From an uncultured Aquimarina sp. (GTDB lineage: Bacteria; Bacteroidota; Bacteroidia; Flavobacteriales; Flavobacteriaceae): a stretch of DNA of 64,000 nt. Where the stretch lies: positions 62,001-126,000 of the forward strand of contig CANMWA010000007.1 of assembly GCA_947501475.1 (NCBI GenBank). Direction: 5' to 3'. The notes beneath the pieces were generated by a model, which was not told the origin of the DNA, did no database searches, and saw only the letters and a list, made by a program, of their open reading frames with translations. This document shows, in pieces, positions 46,445 to 53,664 of the stretch (position 1 is its first letter; every line of letters begins with the position of its first letter). Made by a program: the position numbers and the translations under genes.

Positions 46445-47290
46445 ATGCCAAAAACAAAACAATTAGAAGATTTTGCAACACAAGTTCGTAGAGATATTTT
46501 ACGACAAGTACACAAAGTAAACTCAGGACACCCTGGAGGTTCTCTTGGATGTACAGAGTTTTTTGTAGCTCTATATCAAGAGATCCTAGAAAGAAAAGAT
46601 GGTTTCGATATGGATGGAATTGGAGAAGATATGTTCTTCTTATCCAACGGACATATTTCGCCTGTATTTTATAGTGTATTAGCACGAAGCGGTTATTTTC
46701 CTGTTGAAGAGTTAAACACTTTCAGGTTAATAAATAGTAGACTACAAGGGCATCCTACTACTCATGAAGGGCTTCCTGGTGTACGAATTGCTTCTGGATC
46801 ACTAGGACAAGGAATGTCGGTTGCTTTGGGTGCTGCACAAGCAAAAAAATTAAATAATGATGATCACCTTATATATAGCCTGCATGGTGATGGCGAACTT
46901 CAAGAAGGTCAAAATTGGGAAGCTATTATGTATGCCGCCGGAAAAAAAGTAGATAATATTATAGCTACTATAGATCTTAATGGTCAACAAATAGATGGAT
47001 CTACAGATGATGTACTTGCTATGGGAAGCCTGAAAGCAAAATTTGAAGCTTTTGGTTGGGATGTAATGGAAATTAAAGAAGGTAATTCAATTACTGCAGT
47101 CATTGAAGGATTAAAAGAAGCTAAAAGTAGAACAGGAAAAGGAAAACCTGTTTGTATATTAATGCATACTATTATGGGACATGGTGTAGATTTTATGATG
47201 CATACTCATGCTTGGCATGGTAAAGCTCCTAATGATGAGCAATTAGAAATTGGTTTATCACAAAACCCTGAAACTTTAGGAGACTACTAA
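46445..47290 (+). CDS. Transketolase, N-terminal (TPP-binding) subunit
   Basis: 281 residues, the PP-binding half of transketolase: HPGGSLGCTEFFVALY, FFLSNGHISPVFYSVLA, SLGQGMSVALGAA, and the TPP motif LHGDGELQEGQNWEA with LNGQQIDGST. With the second subunit it moves two-carbon units in the pentose phosphate pathway. The gene is split from its C-terminal half by 22 bases, with a new start codon, as is usual in Bacteroidota and not a frameshift. Confidence 0.93.
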   Translation: MPKTKQLEDFATQVRRDILRQVHKVNSGHPGGSLGCTEFFVALYQEILERKDGFDMDGIGEDMFFLSNGHISPVFYSVLARSGYFPVEELNTFRLINSRLQGHPTTHEGLPGVRIASGSLGQGMSVALGAAQAKKLNNDDHLIYSLHGDGELQEGQNWEAIMYAAGKKVDNIIATIDLNGQQIDGSTDDVLAMGSLKAKFEAFGWDVMEIKEGNSITAVIEGLKEAKSRTGKGKPVCILMHTIMGHGVDFMMHTHAWHGKAPNDEQLEIGLSQNPETLGDY

Positions 47291-47312
47291 TTTATCCAAA
47301 TTAAAAAAGAAA

Positions 47313-48266
47313 ATGAAAAAATATATAGATACAGGAAAAAAGGATACTCGTTCAGGTTTTGGAGCCGGTTTAGAAGAACTTGGTAAAACCAATGAAAATG
47401 TTGTAGCATTATGTGCCGATTTAATTGGTTCATTAAAAATGGATGCTTTTATTGCTAATCACCCCGAGCGATTTTTTCAAATCGGTATTGCAGAAGCAAA
47501 TATGATGGGAATTGCAGCAGGCTTAACCATAGGAGGTAAAATTCCTTTTACTGGAACCTTTGCAAACTTTTCTACAGGACGTGTATATGACCAAATAAGA
47601 CAATCAATTGCGTATAGCGATAAAAATGTAAAGATTTGTGCTTCGCATGCTGGTTTGACTCTTGGTGAAGATGGTGCTACGCACCAAATCTTAGAAGATA
47701 TTGGTTTGATGAAGATGTTACCAGGAATGACAGTGATTAACACATGTGATTACAACCAAACTAAAGCTGCTACTATTGCAATTGCTGATCATCACGGACC
47801 TGTTTATCTAAGATTTGGTAGACCAAAAGTAGCCAATTTTACTGCTGAAGATCAAAAATTTGAGATTGGTAAAGCTGTACTTTTACAAGAAGGTACAGAT
47901 GTAACTATTGTTGCAACCGGTCATTTGGTATGGGAAGCTCTACAAGCTGCTGAATCTTTAAATTCTGAAGGAATTAGTGCCGAAGTAATTAATATTCATA
48001 CCATTAAACCTTTGGATGACGAAGCTATTATAAATTCTGTTAAGAAAACAGGATGTGTAGTTACAGCCGAAGAGCATAATTTCTTAGGTGGTCTAGGAGA
48101 AAGTGTATCTAGAGTTCTTGCAAAAAACCATCCTGCCCCTCAAGAATTTATTGCAACTAATGATACTTTTGGAGAAAGCGGAACACCAGAACAACTTATG
48201 GAAAAATATGGTTTAAACGCTGGGGCAATTAGTACTGCAGTGCAAAATGTTATAAAAAGAAAATAA
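47313..48266 (+). CDS. Transketolase, C-terminal (pyrimidine-binding) subunit
   Basis: 317 residues. The Pyr domain has DTRSGFGAGLEELGK, QIGIAEANMMGIAAGL (catalytic Glu), FANFSTGRVYDQIRQSIAY and HAGLTLGEDGATHQ. The C-terminal domain starts near 195 (VTIVATGHLVWEALQAAESL). It completes the enzyme begun by the upstream gene. Expression is probably stoichiometric from one message, with a strong terminator 21 bases after the stop. Confidence 0.93.
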   Translation: MKKYIDTGKKDTRSGFGAGLEELGKTNENVVALCADLIGSLKMDAFIANHPERFFQIGIAEANMMGIAAGLTIGGKIPFTGTFANFSTGRVYDQIRQSIAYSDKNVKICASHAGLTLGEDGATHQILEDIGLMKMLPGMTVINTCDYNQTKAATIAIADHHGPVYLRFGRPKVANFTAEDQKFEIGKAVLLQEGTDVTIVATGHLVWEALQAAESLNSEGISAEVINIHTIKPLDDEAIINSVKKTGCVVTAEEHNFLGGLGESVSRVLAKNHPAPQEFIATNDTFGESGTPEQLMEKYGLNAGAISTAVQNVIKRK

Positions 48267-48287
48267 TCCTTTATATATAATGTATTA

Positions 48288-48323
48288 AAAATCCTTCTCA
48301 TCTATAATTGAGAAGGATTTTTT
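48288..48323 (+). terminator. Intrinsic terminator of the transketolase operon
   Basis: AAAATCCTTCTCA pairs with TGAGAAGGATTTT over an eight-base loop and runs into T's. Confidence 0.9.
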
Positions 48324-48429
48324 GCTTTTATACAGCATATCTAGCTCATCATACAAAACTCTGCACCTGTAATAAAGAATTGATGCTAAGCTTAATCAGT
48401 TTATCATTTAGTATAATAAATTATAACAT

Positions 48430-48464
48430 AAAAAAAGTCTCGCTTAAAGCGAGACTTTTTTTAT
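48430..48464 (-). terminator. Intrinsic terminator of the FKBP lipoprotein gene
   Basis: AAAAAAGTCTCGC-TTAAA-GCGAGACTTTTTT, a perfect stem 3 bases beyond the stop, able to work in either direction. Confidence 0.9.
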
Positions 48465-48465
48465 G

Positions 48466-49422
48466 TTATTCATTTTTAAGATCTCTATCATCGGGATCTA
48501 GATGATTTGGCAAATCATCACCATCATCATTATAAAAAGTTATTTCATTTTCAGTGATAAAACCATCTTTATTTAAATCATTAACAGTTATTTCATCCCT
48601 TGTTAAAGTACCATCGCCATCATCATCATTATCAAGATAATTTGCTACGTTATCAGCATCAGTATCATCATCACTATCCAGTACCTGTCTGTCACCATCC
48701 AAATCTTCTAGATAAGAAGGAATACCATCTCTATCATGATCTGCTTCATTAACAACATACAACTGTATATTAAAAATTAAAGGAGAATATGAAGGAATAC
48801 CAACTCGTGCTACATTAAAATAGCCAAGTCCAGAAGGCATAAACACAACTAATTGTCCATAATCATCATTAGTAGGCATCAGACCTCCATCATCACCTAC
48901 TGTTAGTCCTGATCCACTCTTAATTTCAGTTAAAGCCTCTCTCCATCCATTAACGACACTAACTTGATCAAATGTAACTGGCGTAATTGCACTATCAAAT
49001 AAATCATCATTATCTGTATAAAGCAACTTACCTCTATAAGTTACTACAGTAGAATCTGAAAAAGTAGGTTGATTACCTACTCCTTCACCTAATTTTAATA
49101 TATACAATTCATATTCTACATCTGCCAAAGTTACTTTCTTAGAGGTAAAAAGAGGAGAATCTATGATTGGTGTTTGTCCATTAGTAATAGTGTCAAATTT
49201 TGCAATCTGATATTCTGGAATATCATCGCCATTTAAATCAACATTTTCTAAAGTATAAAAATGTGTTTTTAAATAACTTTGTAATTCTTGATCATCTGTG
49301 ACTTGCTGTTCTGCTCTATCTCTTGGCGGAGTAACTGTTGCCGCATTATCATCGTCATTATTACAAGCATATAAAGTTGCCAAAGCAATTATAATGGCGA
49401 AACTATATTTTCTTACATTCAT
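48466..49422 (-). CDS. Surface lipoprotein with FKBP-like domain and calcium-binding acidic tail
   Basis: 318 residues. The lipobox LYACNNDDDN gives Cys20 with an acidic surface-export signal. The FKBP-like domain (about 100-230) includes STVVTYRGKLLYTDNDDLFDS, the position of the normal VHYTG..DGxxFDSS, and a long insertion with SGSGLTVGDDGG. The tail (about 232-318) has several DxDxDG(I/D) loops as in thrombospondin type 3 or EF-hand repeats: DHDRDGIPSYLEDLDGD, DNDDDGDGTLTRDE and DLNKDGFITENE. It could be a calcium-dependent surface isomerase; activity is uncertain because active-site residues are altered. Confidence 0.82.
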   Translation of the reverse strand: MNVRKYSFAIIIALATLYACNNDDDNAATVTPPRDRAEQQVTDDQELQSYLKTHFYTLENVDLNGDDIPEYQIAKFDTITNGQTPIIDSPLFTSKKVTLADVEYELYILKLGEGVGNQPTFSDSTVVTYRGKLLYTDNDDLFDSAITPVTFDQVSVVNGWREALTEIKSGSGLTVGDDGGLMPTNDDYGQLVVFMPSGLGYFNVARVGIPSYSPLIFNIQLYVVNEADHDRDGIPSYLEDLDGDRQVLDSDDDTDADNVANYLDNDDDGDGTLTRDEITVNDLNKDGFITENEITFYNDDGDDLPNHLDPDDRDLKNE

Positions 49423-49462
49423 TTTGAATATTTTTTTGAAGGCGCAAGATACAATTTTCTTG

Positions 49463-49470
49463 TACTTTTG
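49463..49470 (+). promoter_or_regulatory. -7 promoter element of the S4-domain gene
   Basis: TACTTTTG matches TAnnTTTG. The upstream TTTG is 24 bases away, so spacing is not ideal. It lies 43 bases before the ATG. Confidence 0.4.
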
Positions 49471-49513
49471 TTTAATTATTAATTAATATAAAAACGCATT
49501 TTTAATATTTTTT

Positions 49514-49912
49514 ATGCGAGTCGACAAATATTTATGGTGTATTCGATACTTTAAAACTAGAAGTATTGCCACAAAAGCATGTAAAGAAGGAAAGGTCCGT
49601 GTAAACGGAAATCTTATAAAACCTTCTCGTGAGATCTATCCAATGGATAAAATTACTATTCGCAAAAACCAAATCAATTATGAACTAGCTGTACTAGACA
49701 CACCAGATAATCGAATTGGGGCAAAACTTGTTGATATATATCGTAAAGACACCACTCCCAAAGAAGCGTTGCAAAAATTAGACTTATTAAAATATTCTAA
49801 AGATTATTATCGAAAAAAGGGCGCCGGAAGACCTACAAAAAAGGATCGACGAGACTTAGATGATTGGTATATAGATACACCTAATAAAGAAGAGAAAGAG
49901 GAAGAAGAATAA
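49514..49912 (+). CDS. RNA-binding S4 domain protein (HslR/Hsp15-like)
   Basis: 132 residues. The S4 fold covers about 1-65 (MRVDKYLWCIRYFKTRSIATKAC, KEGKVRVNGNLIKPSR). A basic, then acidic C-terminal tail follows (GAGRPTKKDRRDLDDWY). In E. coli the related Hsp15 binds 50S subunits carrying nascent chains after dissociation, so a ribosome rescue role is likely. It is a small cytoplasmic protein transcribed alone. Confidence 0.87.
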   Translation: MRVDKYLWCIRYFKTRSIATKACKEGKVRVNGNLIKPSREIYPMDKITIRKNQINYELAVLDTPDNRIGAKLVDIYRKDTTPKEALQKLDLLKYSKDYYRKKGAGRPTKKDRRDLDDWYIDTPNKEEKEEEE

Positions 49913-50040
49913 TTAAATCAAAGCTTAAAAAATCATTTTAATCTAATAGAATCTTACCATGCTAACAAAACTCTTTTTATATTTGAAAATCAGGTAAAAG
50001 CAATGCCTAATATCGTTTAAGAGCTAAATAATTTTCAAAC

Positions 50041-50541
50041 ATGCAAGTAGATACAAACATAATCCTTACTCATGAACAAATACAACATAAAATAAAACGT
50101 ATTGCGTATCAAATATATGAGAACAATGTAAATGAAAAAGAAATTGTGTTAGCAGGAATTGCAAAAAATGGATATGTTTTTGCACAACGATTAAAAACAA
50201 CTCTCGAAGCCATTTCTGACATAAAAGTAACGCTTTGCGAGGTTACTATGAATAAAAAATCACCTCAAGATACTGTAAAAACATCGTTACAATCAATTGA
50301 TTATATCAACAAATCTTTAATTCTTGCAGATGATGTTCTTAACTCAGGCACAGCACTTATTTATGGCGTAAAACACTTTTTGGATGTTCCTCTAGCCAGA
50401 TTTAAAACGGCAGTTTTAGTAAACAGAAATCATAAAAAATACCCTATTAAAGCCGATTTTAAAGGAATTTCTTTATCTACATCATTACACGAACATGTTG
50501 AAGTAAAATTTGGAGAAGAAGATCTTGCTATTCTAACATAA
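50041..50541 (+). CDS. Phosphoribosyltransferase family protein (PyrR-like)
   Basis: 166 residues with a PRPP loop ILADDVLNSGTALIYG (two acidic residues then SGTA), as in PyrR and hypoxanthine PRTases. KIKRIAYQIYENN at the N-terminus and VLVNRNHKKYPIKADFKG after it also fit PyrR. No pyrimidine biosynthetic genes are nearby, and no anti-antiterminator leader can be seen, so the substrate stays open. It ends 9 bases inside the convergent aroK. Confidence 0.8.
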   Translation: MQVDTNIILTHEQIQHKIKRIAYQIYENNVNEKEIVLAGIAKNGYVFAQRLKTTLEAISDIKVTLCEVTMNKKSPQDTVKTSLQSIDYINKSLILADDVLNSGTALIYGVKHFLDVPLARFKTAVLVNRNHKKYPIKADFKGISLSTSLHEHVEVKFGEEDLAILT

Positions 50542-51054
50542 TAGTGAAATAATCCCCTCTGCTATTTGATCGGCATTTTTTTGATCCGTTATTATCTTAT
50601 GATCTGCTTGGTTATAAAAAAATGATCTTTCAAATATATGTTTACGAATAAAATCTTTCAGTTCTTCTTTAGCAGTAAGGTGTGCTATGATTGGCCTTTT
50701 GCTTCGTTCAACAAATAATCTTTCTGTTAATTCATCCAGAGATGTCTGCAAGTAAATACTTTTTGTGTTTTTATTTTGCTGAAGGGTTTCCATATTACCT
50801 GCAAAACATGGAGTACCTCCTCCAAGCGAAATAATAGTATTATCAAAAACATTTAAGACCTCATCTAGATACTTAGATTCCTTTTTTCTGAAATATATTT
50901 CTCCTTGATCTTCAAAAATTTTAGAAATTGTTTTTTTTTCTTGATTTTCGATGTAATCATCCAAATCTAGATACTTTAATTCCATTTTTTCTGACAAGTG
51001 CCTGCCAACCAGCGATTTTCCGCTTCCCATATATCCCATTAAAACTATATTCAT
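50533..51054 (-). CDS. aroK: Shikimate kinase
   Basis: 173 residues, standard size. Walker A is GYMGSGKS (7-14), the shikimate-binding YLDLDDYIE includes Asp32, and IYFRKKESKYL and ISLGGGTPC follow; FVERSKRPII is the lid. It phosphorylates shikimate on the way to chorismate and the aromatic amino acids. A minus-strand -7 box TAAATTTG at 51109-51116 lies 55 bases before the start. The 3' end overlaps the PRTase gene. Confidence 0.95.
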   Translation of the reverse strand: MNIVLMGYMGSGKSLVGRHLSEKMELKYLDLDDYIENQEKKTISKIFEDQGEIYFRKKESKYLDEVLNVFDNTIISLGGGTPCFAGNMETLQQNKNTKSIYLQTSLDELTERLFVERSKRPIIAHLTAKEELKDFIRKHIFERSFFYNQADHKIITDQKNADQIAEGIISLLC

Positions 51055-51129
51055 GGTATCAAAATTAAGTAGATATTGCCCAAAAGAAATATCATTTTAA
51101 ACAAAACGCAAATTTATATCAATTTCTTC

Positions 51130-51159
51130 TTGAAAAATAAATTAATGATAGTATATTTG
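51130..51159 (+). promoter_or_regulatory. Promoter of the tRNA-Lys gene
   Basis: TTG (51130-51132), 19 bases, TATATTTG (51152-51159), the Bacteroidota consensus. It ends 27 bases before the mature tRNA start. Confidence 0.75.
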
Positions 51160-51186
51160 CACCCGCATTGAAGGAAAAAAATGCAT

Positions 51187-51259
51187 GACCTGGTAGCTCA
51201 GTTGGTAGAGCATCTCCCTTTTAAGGAGAGGGTCCTGGGTTCGAGCCCCAGCCCGGTCA
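51187..51259 (+). tRNA. tRNA-Lys (anticodon TTT), copy 1
   Basis: 73 bases. The acceptor stem GACCTGG/CCCGGTC has one G-T pair and discriminator A. The D-arm has GCTCAGTTGGTAGAGC, the anticodon stem TCTCC/GGAGA holds loop CTTTTAA with anticodon TTT, and the T-arm is CTGGG-TTCGAGC-CCCAG. CCA is not encoded. Followed 93 bases later by a second copy of its own 3' end. Confidence 0.97.
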
Positions 51260-51319
51260 CAAATGAATGAATAATAATTAAATTTTACTTATTATTTATT
51301 TAATTGATCAAGTGATTAT

Positions 51320-51352
51320 GGCGAGAAGCCTGTCCTGAGCAAAGTTGAAGGA
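51320..51352 (+). repeat. Dispersed-repeat element inserted before a duplicated tRNA-Lys tail
   Basis: The block from GCGAGAAGCCTGTC through GAGCAAAGTTGAAGGA is a form of the GAGCGGAGTCGA repeat seen at 36825-36866. It also shares the opening GCGAG..GCCTGTC with the repeat at 51930-51960. Confidence 0.5.
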
Positions 51353-51373
51353 AGCCCCAGCCCGGTCACAAAT
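51353..51373 (+). repeat. Duplicated 3' end of tRNA-Lys
   Basis: 21 bases identical to the T-loop/acceptor end of tRNA-Lys plus five downstream bases (AGCCCCAGCC through CACAAAT). The 5' part of a tRNA is absent, so it cannot fold into a working tRNA. Confidence 0.85.
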
Positions 51374-51434
51374 AAATACTACTTAAGTAGTATTTATAAG
51401 TTCTTAAAAAATATTTTGATAAAAAATTATCAAT

Positions 51435-51507
51435 GACCTGGTAGCTCAGTTGGTAGAGCATCTCCCTTTTAAGGAGAGGGTCCTGGGTTCGAGCCCCAGC
51501 CCGGTCA
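51435..51507 (+). tRNA. tRNA-Lys (anticodon TTT), copy 2
   Basis: Identical in all 73 bases to copy 1, with the same cloverleaf and TTT anticodon. Flanks differ both sides, so only the gene itself is kept alike, perhaps by gene conversion. A terminator follows directly. Confidence 0.97.
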
Positions 51508-51508
51508 C

Positions 51509-51543
51509 TAAAAAGTATCGTAATCTCTACGGTACTTTTTTAG
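51509..51543 (+). terminator. Intrinsic terminator after tRNA-Lys copy 2
   Basis: AAAAAGTATCGTA pairs with TACGGTACTTTTT (one G-T pair) over a short loop and continues into T's. Confidence 0.8.
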
Positions 51544-51572
51544 TTTTATGGTATATTGTAATATCATTTATT

Positions 51573-51656
51573 GCCCAGGTGCTGGAATTGGTAGACAGGC
51601 ATGGTTGAGGGCCATGTGTCCATTAGGGCGTGCGGGTTCGACTCCCGCTCTGGGCA
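51573..51656 (+). tRNA. tRNA-Leu (anticodon GAG)
   Basis: 84 bases, class II. The acceptor stem GCCCAGG/TCTGGGC includes one G-T pair. The anticodon stem CATGG/CCATG holds loop TTGAGGG. The long variable arm is TGTCCATTAGGGCGT and the T-arm GCGGG-TTCGACT-CCCGC. Discriminator A; CCA not encoded. Its tail is repeated with two changes about 305 bases downstream. Confidence 0.96.
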
Positions 51657-51682
51657 CTTTTGCTTTAACTCATTTTACTTCT

Positions 51683-51919
51683 ATGATTTTTGTTTATGCT
51701 ATTCGTAGTGAAATTAAAAATTGTATTTATATAGGCATGACCAATAATACCAAATGAAGATTAGATCAACATAACAAAGGCCAAAATAAAAGCACAAAAC
51801 CACATCTCCCATTTACGCTAATATTCACTGAAAATTATCCAAACTCTATCGAAGCAAGAGAAAGAGAAAAATTCCTTAAATCTACTTCTGGAAAACGCTG
51901 AATTAGAAAAAACCATCTA
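51683..51919 (+). pseudogene. GIY-YIG nuclease family gene broken by two in-frame TGA codons
   Basis: Read from the ATG, the frame gives MIFVYAIRSEIKNCIYIGMT, matching the GIY-YIG core. It continues after a TGA at 51755-51757 (RLDQHNKGQNKSTKP, FTLIFTENYPNSIEAREREK with the conserved Glu) and after a second TGA at 51899-51901 (LEKTI, stop). The first TGA falls where family members have Arg (CGA to TGA) and the second where they have Trp (TGG to TGA). It would be a small single-domain UvrC-type nuclease of about 78 residues, as often found in Flavobacteriia. The reading frame is otherwise intact, so the inactivation is recent. It lies between tRNA-Leu and the copied tRNA tail. Confidence 0.85.
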
Positions 51920-51929
51920 ACTTAGGGCT

Positions 51930-51960
51930 TGCGAGCCTGTCTAACTGGTGTTAGCCAGGT
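51930..51960 (+). repeat. Hairpin repeat before the duplicated tRNA-Leu tail
   Basis: CCTG-T-CTAAC-TGGT-GTTAG-C-CAGG folds with one mismatch (51935-51958). It is preceded by GCGAG, like the element next to the tRNA-Lys tail copy. Confidence 0.6.
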
Positions 51961-51984
51961 AGATTCGACTCCCGCTCTAGGCAC
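51961..51984 (+). repeat. Duplicated 3' end of tRNA-Leu
   Basis: 24 bases matching the T-arm/acceptor end of tRNA-Leu with two G-to-A changes (GATTCGACTCCCGCTCTAGG then CACT). No 5' half is present. Confidence 0.85.
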
Positions 51985-52031
51985 TAAAAAAAATCTAAAA
52001 TAATAAGTGGAATATTATTGCTTTGTTTGGT

Positions 52032-52451
52032 TTATCTCGAACAGCTTTTTATTGACTCATAAAAAACATGATAATCTGCCGTTGTAACAACATTACCCTT
52101 CTTACTAAGTGCAATTGGTTTTTTCTCTTCAAAATTTCTTAAGGATAGCATATTTATAGCATAACCTTTGTAAACAACTTCGAAATGAGTTTGATCTTTT
52201 ATTCTTAACTCGTCTACTTCAAATTCAAAAGCACCATCATTATCGGTATATGCATTCATACAATCATTATCATCAAGGTATAATTTTACTGCTGCAAATG
52301 CGATTTCTTTTCTTTTATCATCAACTACCTTACCCTTGATAACTCTTAACTTAACTGGTGATACAGAAGCTCCATTTTCTTTATTCTCACCTTTAGACTT
52401 ACAGGAAAATAAAAATATCAAGCTTACACAAAAAAATATACTCTTTTTCAT
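52032..52451 (-). CDS. Small lipoprotein with carboxypeptidase-regulatory-like domain
   Basis: 139 residues. The lipobox LFSCKS gives Cys17. A short charged linker leads to a CarboxypepD_reg-like beta-sandwich (about 35-110: VIKGKVVDDKRKEIAFAAVKLY, then AYTDNDGAFEFEV). It ends in a Cys-containing tail. Role unknown; such domains usually mediate binding at the cell surface. Flanked by the tRNA region on one side and the carotenoid regulator, divergently, on the other. Confidence 0.75.
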   Translation of the reverse strand: MKKSIFFCVSLIFLFSCKSKGENKENGASVSPVKLRVIKGKVVDDKRKEIAFAAVKLYLDDNDCMNAYTDNDGAFEFEVDELRIKDQTHFEVVYKGYAINMLSLRNFEEKKPIALSKKGNVVTTADYHVFYESIKSCSR

Positions 52452-52751
52452 ACCCTTAATTTTTAATAATACAACTACTTATGGCCTTTATCTAATATAA
52501 AAACTACTGTTAAATATACAAAAATTACGAATTTTCAAATTAACAGATAAGTTCTTGTTAATAATTGTTTAAAAACAAAGCCCTAAAAACCAAATACTTC
52601 CTTTTTAAGGATCATTTACAGCTTTTGTACTTACGTAATAAAGTTCATATCAAATTATATTATTTTAACAATAACCAACTCTATTTTAACAAATATTAAA
52701 AAAATATCTTATTTCTTTTAACTAAATTTGTTTAACAATTTTAGATAAAAA
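52452..52751. other. Intergenic region before the carotenoid operon
   Basis: 300 bases of AT-rich sequence between divergent genes. The only recognisable signal is the -7 box TAAATTTG at 52723-52730, in front of the regulator gene. No ORF or RNA structure was seen. Confidence 0.5.
52723..52730 (+). promoter_or_regulatory. -7 promoter element of the carotenoid regulator operon
   Basis: TAAATTTG matches TAnnTTTG, 21 bases before the GTG start. The -33 region is A-rich without TTTG, as expected of a promoter that is regulated. Confidence 0.5.
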
Positions 52752-53648
52752 GTGAACAATATTAAACAAACATTTAGTATCAAGGATCTAGAAAACTTAT
52801 GTGGGGTAAAAGCTCATACTATAAGAATCTGGGAAAAAAGGTACAATTTGTTATCTCCCAATCGAACAGAAACTAATATAAGAACTTATAATTTAAAAAG
52901 TTTACAAAAATTACTCAATGTTACTTATCTAGTAAATAGCGGATACAAAATCTCAAGAATTTCAAAACTTAATGAACAAGAAATCAATGAGTATGTAAGA
53001 AGTATTGTGTCTGATAATAGCTCAAAAAATCAAGCTATTAATTCTTTCAAAATAGCTATGCTTAATTATGATTTAGAGTTGTTTTTAGGCACTTATGAGC
53101 AATTAGAGCAACGAAGAAATTTTAAGCAAATATTTAATGATGTATTTATCCCTTTACTAAAAGAGATAGGGTTATTATGGCAAACTGACACTATTAGTCC
53201 TGCTCATGAGCATTTTGTAACAAATCTTATAAAACAAAAATTATTATTAAATATTGAAAAAAACCAATATTCAAAACCCACTAAAAACAATAAAGCATTT
53301 GTATTATTTCTCCCTGAAAATGAAATCCATGAATTAGGTTTACTCTATATCAATTACGAGATATTATTACACGGATATAAAGCAATTTATCTAGGTCCCA
53401 GTATTCCTTTGGATAATCTTCCGAATATGTTATCTTTTCATGAAAACACGATATTTGTATCTTATTTCACTATAAGGCCCGAAAAAGATAACATAACCAA
53501 ATATGTTCAAGATTTCAACACAATACTATGTAAAGAAAAAACTAGCGAATTCTGGATGTTAGGAAAACAAACTATTCATATACCTAAAAATAGCGCTCCT
53601 AACCACCGTTACTTTGACTCTATTAGCGCGCTTACATTAGAGCTTTAA
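52752..53648 (+). CDS. MerR family regulator with CarH-like B12-binding domain
   Basis: 298 residues from a GTG. The MerR helix-turn-helix is at about 7-75 (FSIKDLENLCGVKAHTIRIW). A helical cap follows with Trp143 and Glu153-His154 (W, nine residues, EH), the light-sensing signature of CarH/LitR. A Rossmann-type domain starts near 181 with ENEIHELGL, in which His193 sits where CarH-type proteins have the cobalt-ligating His (ExHxxG here for DxHxxG). By family it represses carotenoid genes in the dark and releases them on illumination. It heads the crtI-crtB-crtZ operon, 16 bases from crtI. Confidence 0.88.
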   Translation: MNNIKQTFSIKDLENLCGVKAHTIRIWEKRYNLLSPNRTETNIRTYNLKSLQKLLNVTYLVNSGYKISRISKLNEQEINEYVRSIVSDNSSKNQAINSFKIAMLNYDLELFLGTYEQLEQRRNFKQIFNDVFIPLLKEIGLLWQTDTISPAHEHFVTNLIKQKLLLNIEKNQYSKPTKNNKAFVLFLPENEIHELGLLYINYEILLHGYKAIYLGPSIPLDNLPNMLSFHENTIFVSYFTIRPEKDNITKYVQDFNTILCKEKTSEFWMLGKQTIHIPKNSAPNHRYFDSISALTLEL

Positions 53649-53664
53649 AATTTTCCTAAAAAAT

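Noticed and set aside
47290..47313. Frameshift splitting transketolase
   Set aside because: Each half has its own start and stop with complete domains; split transketolases are normal in Bacteroidota.
51548..51757. A 69-residue frame running through tRNA-Leu into the GIY-YIG start
   Set aside because: Most of it is the tRNA gene read as protein; the real nuclease frame begins at 51683 and is interrupted by TGA.
51755..51901. TGA recoded as tryptophan in the GIY-YIG frame
   Set aside because: TGA is used as a normal stop elsewhere (for example nrnA), and the first TGA falls where relatives have arginine, so mutation is the simpler explanation.
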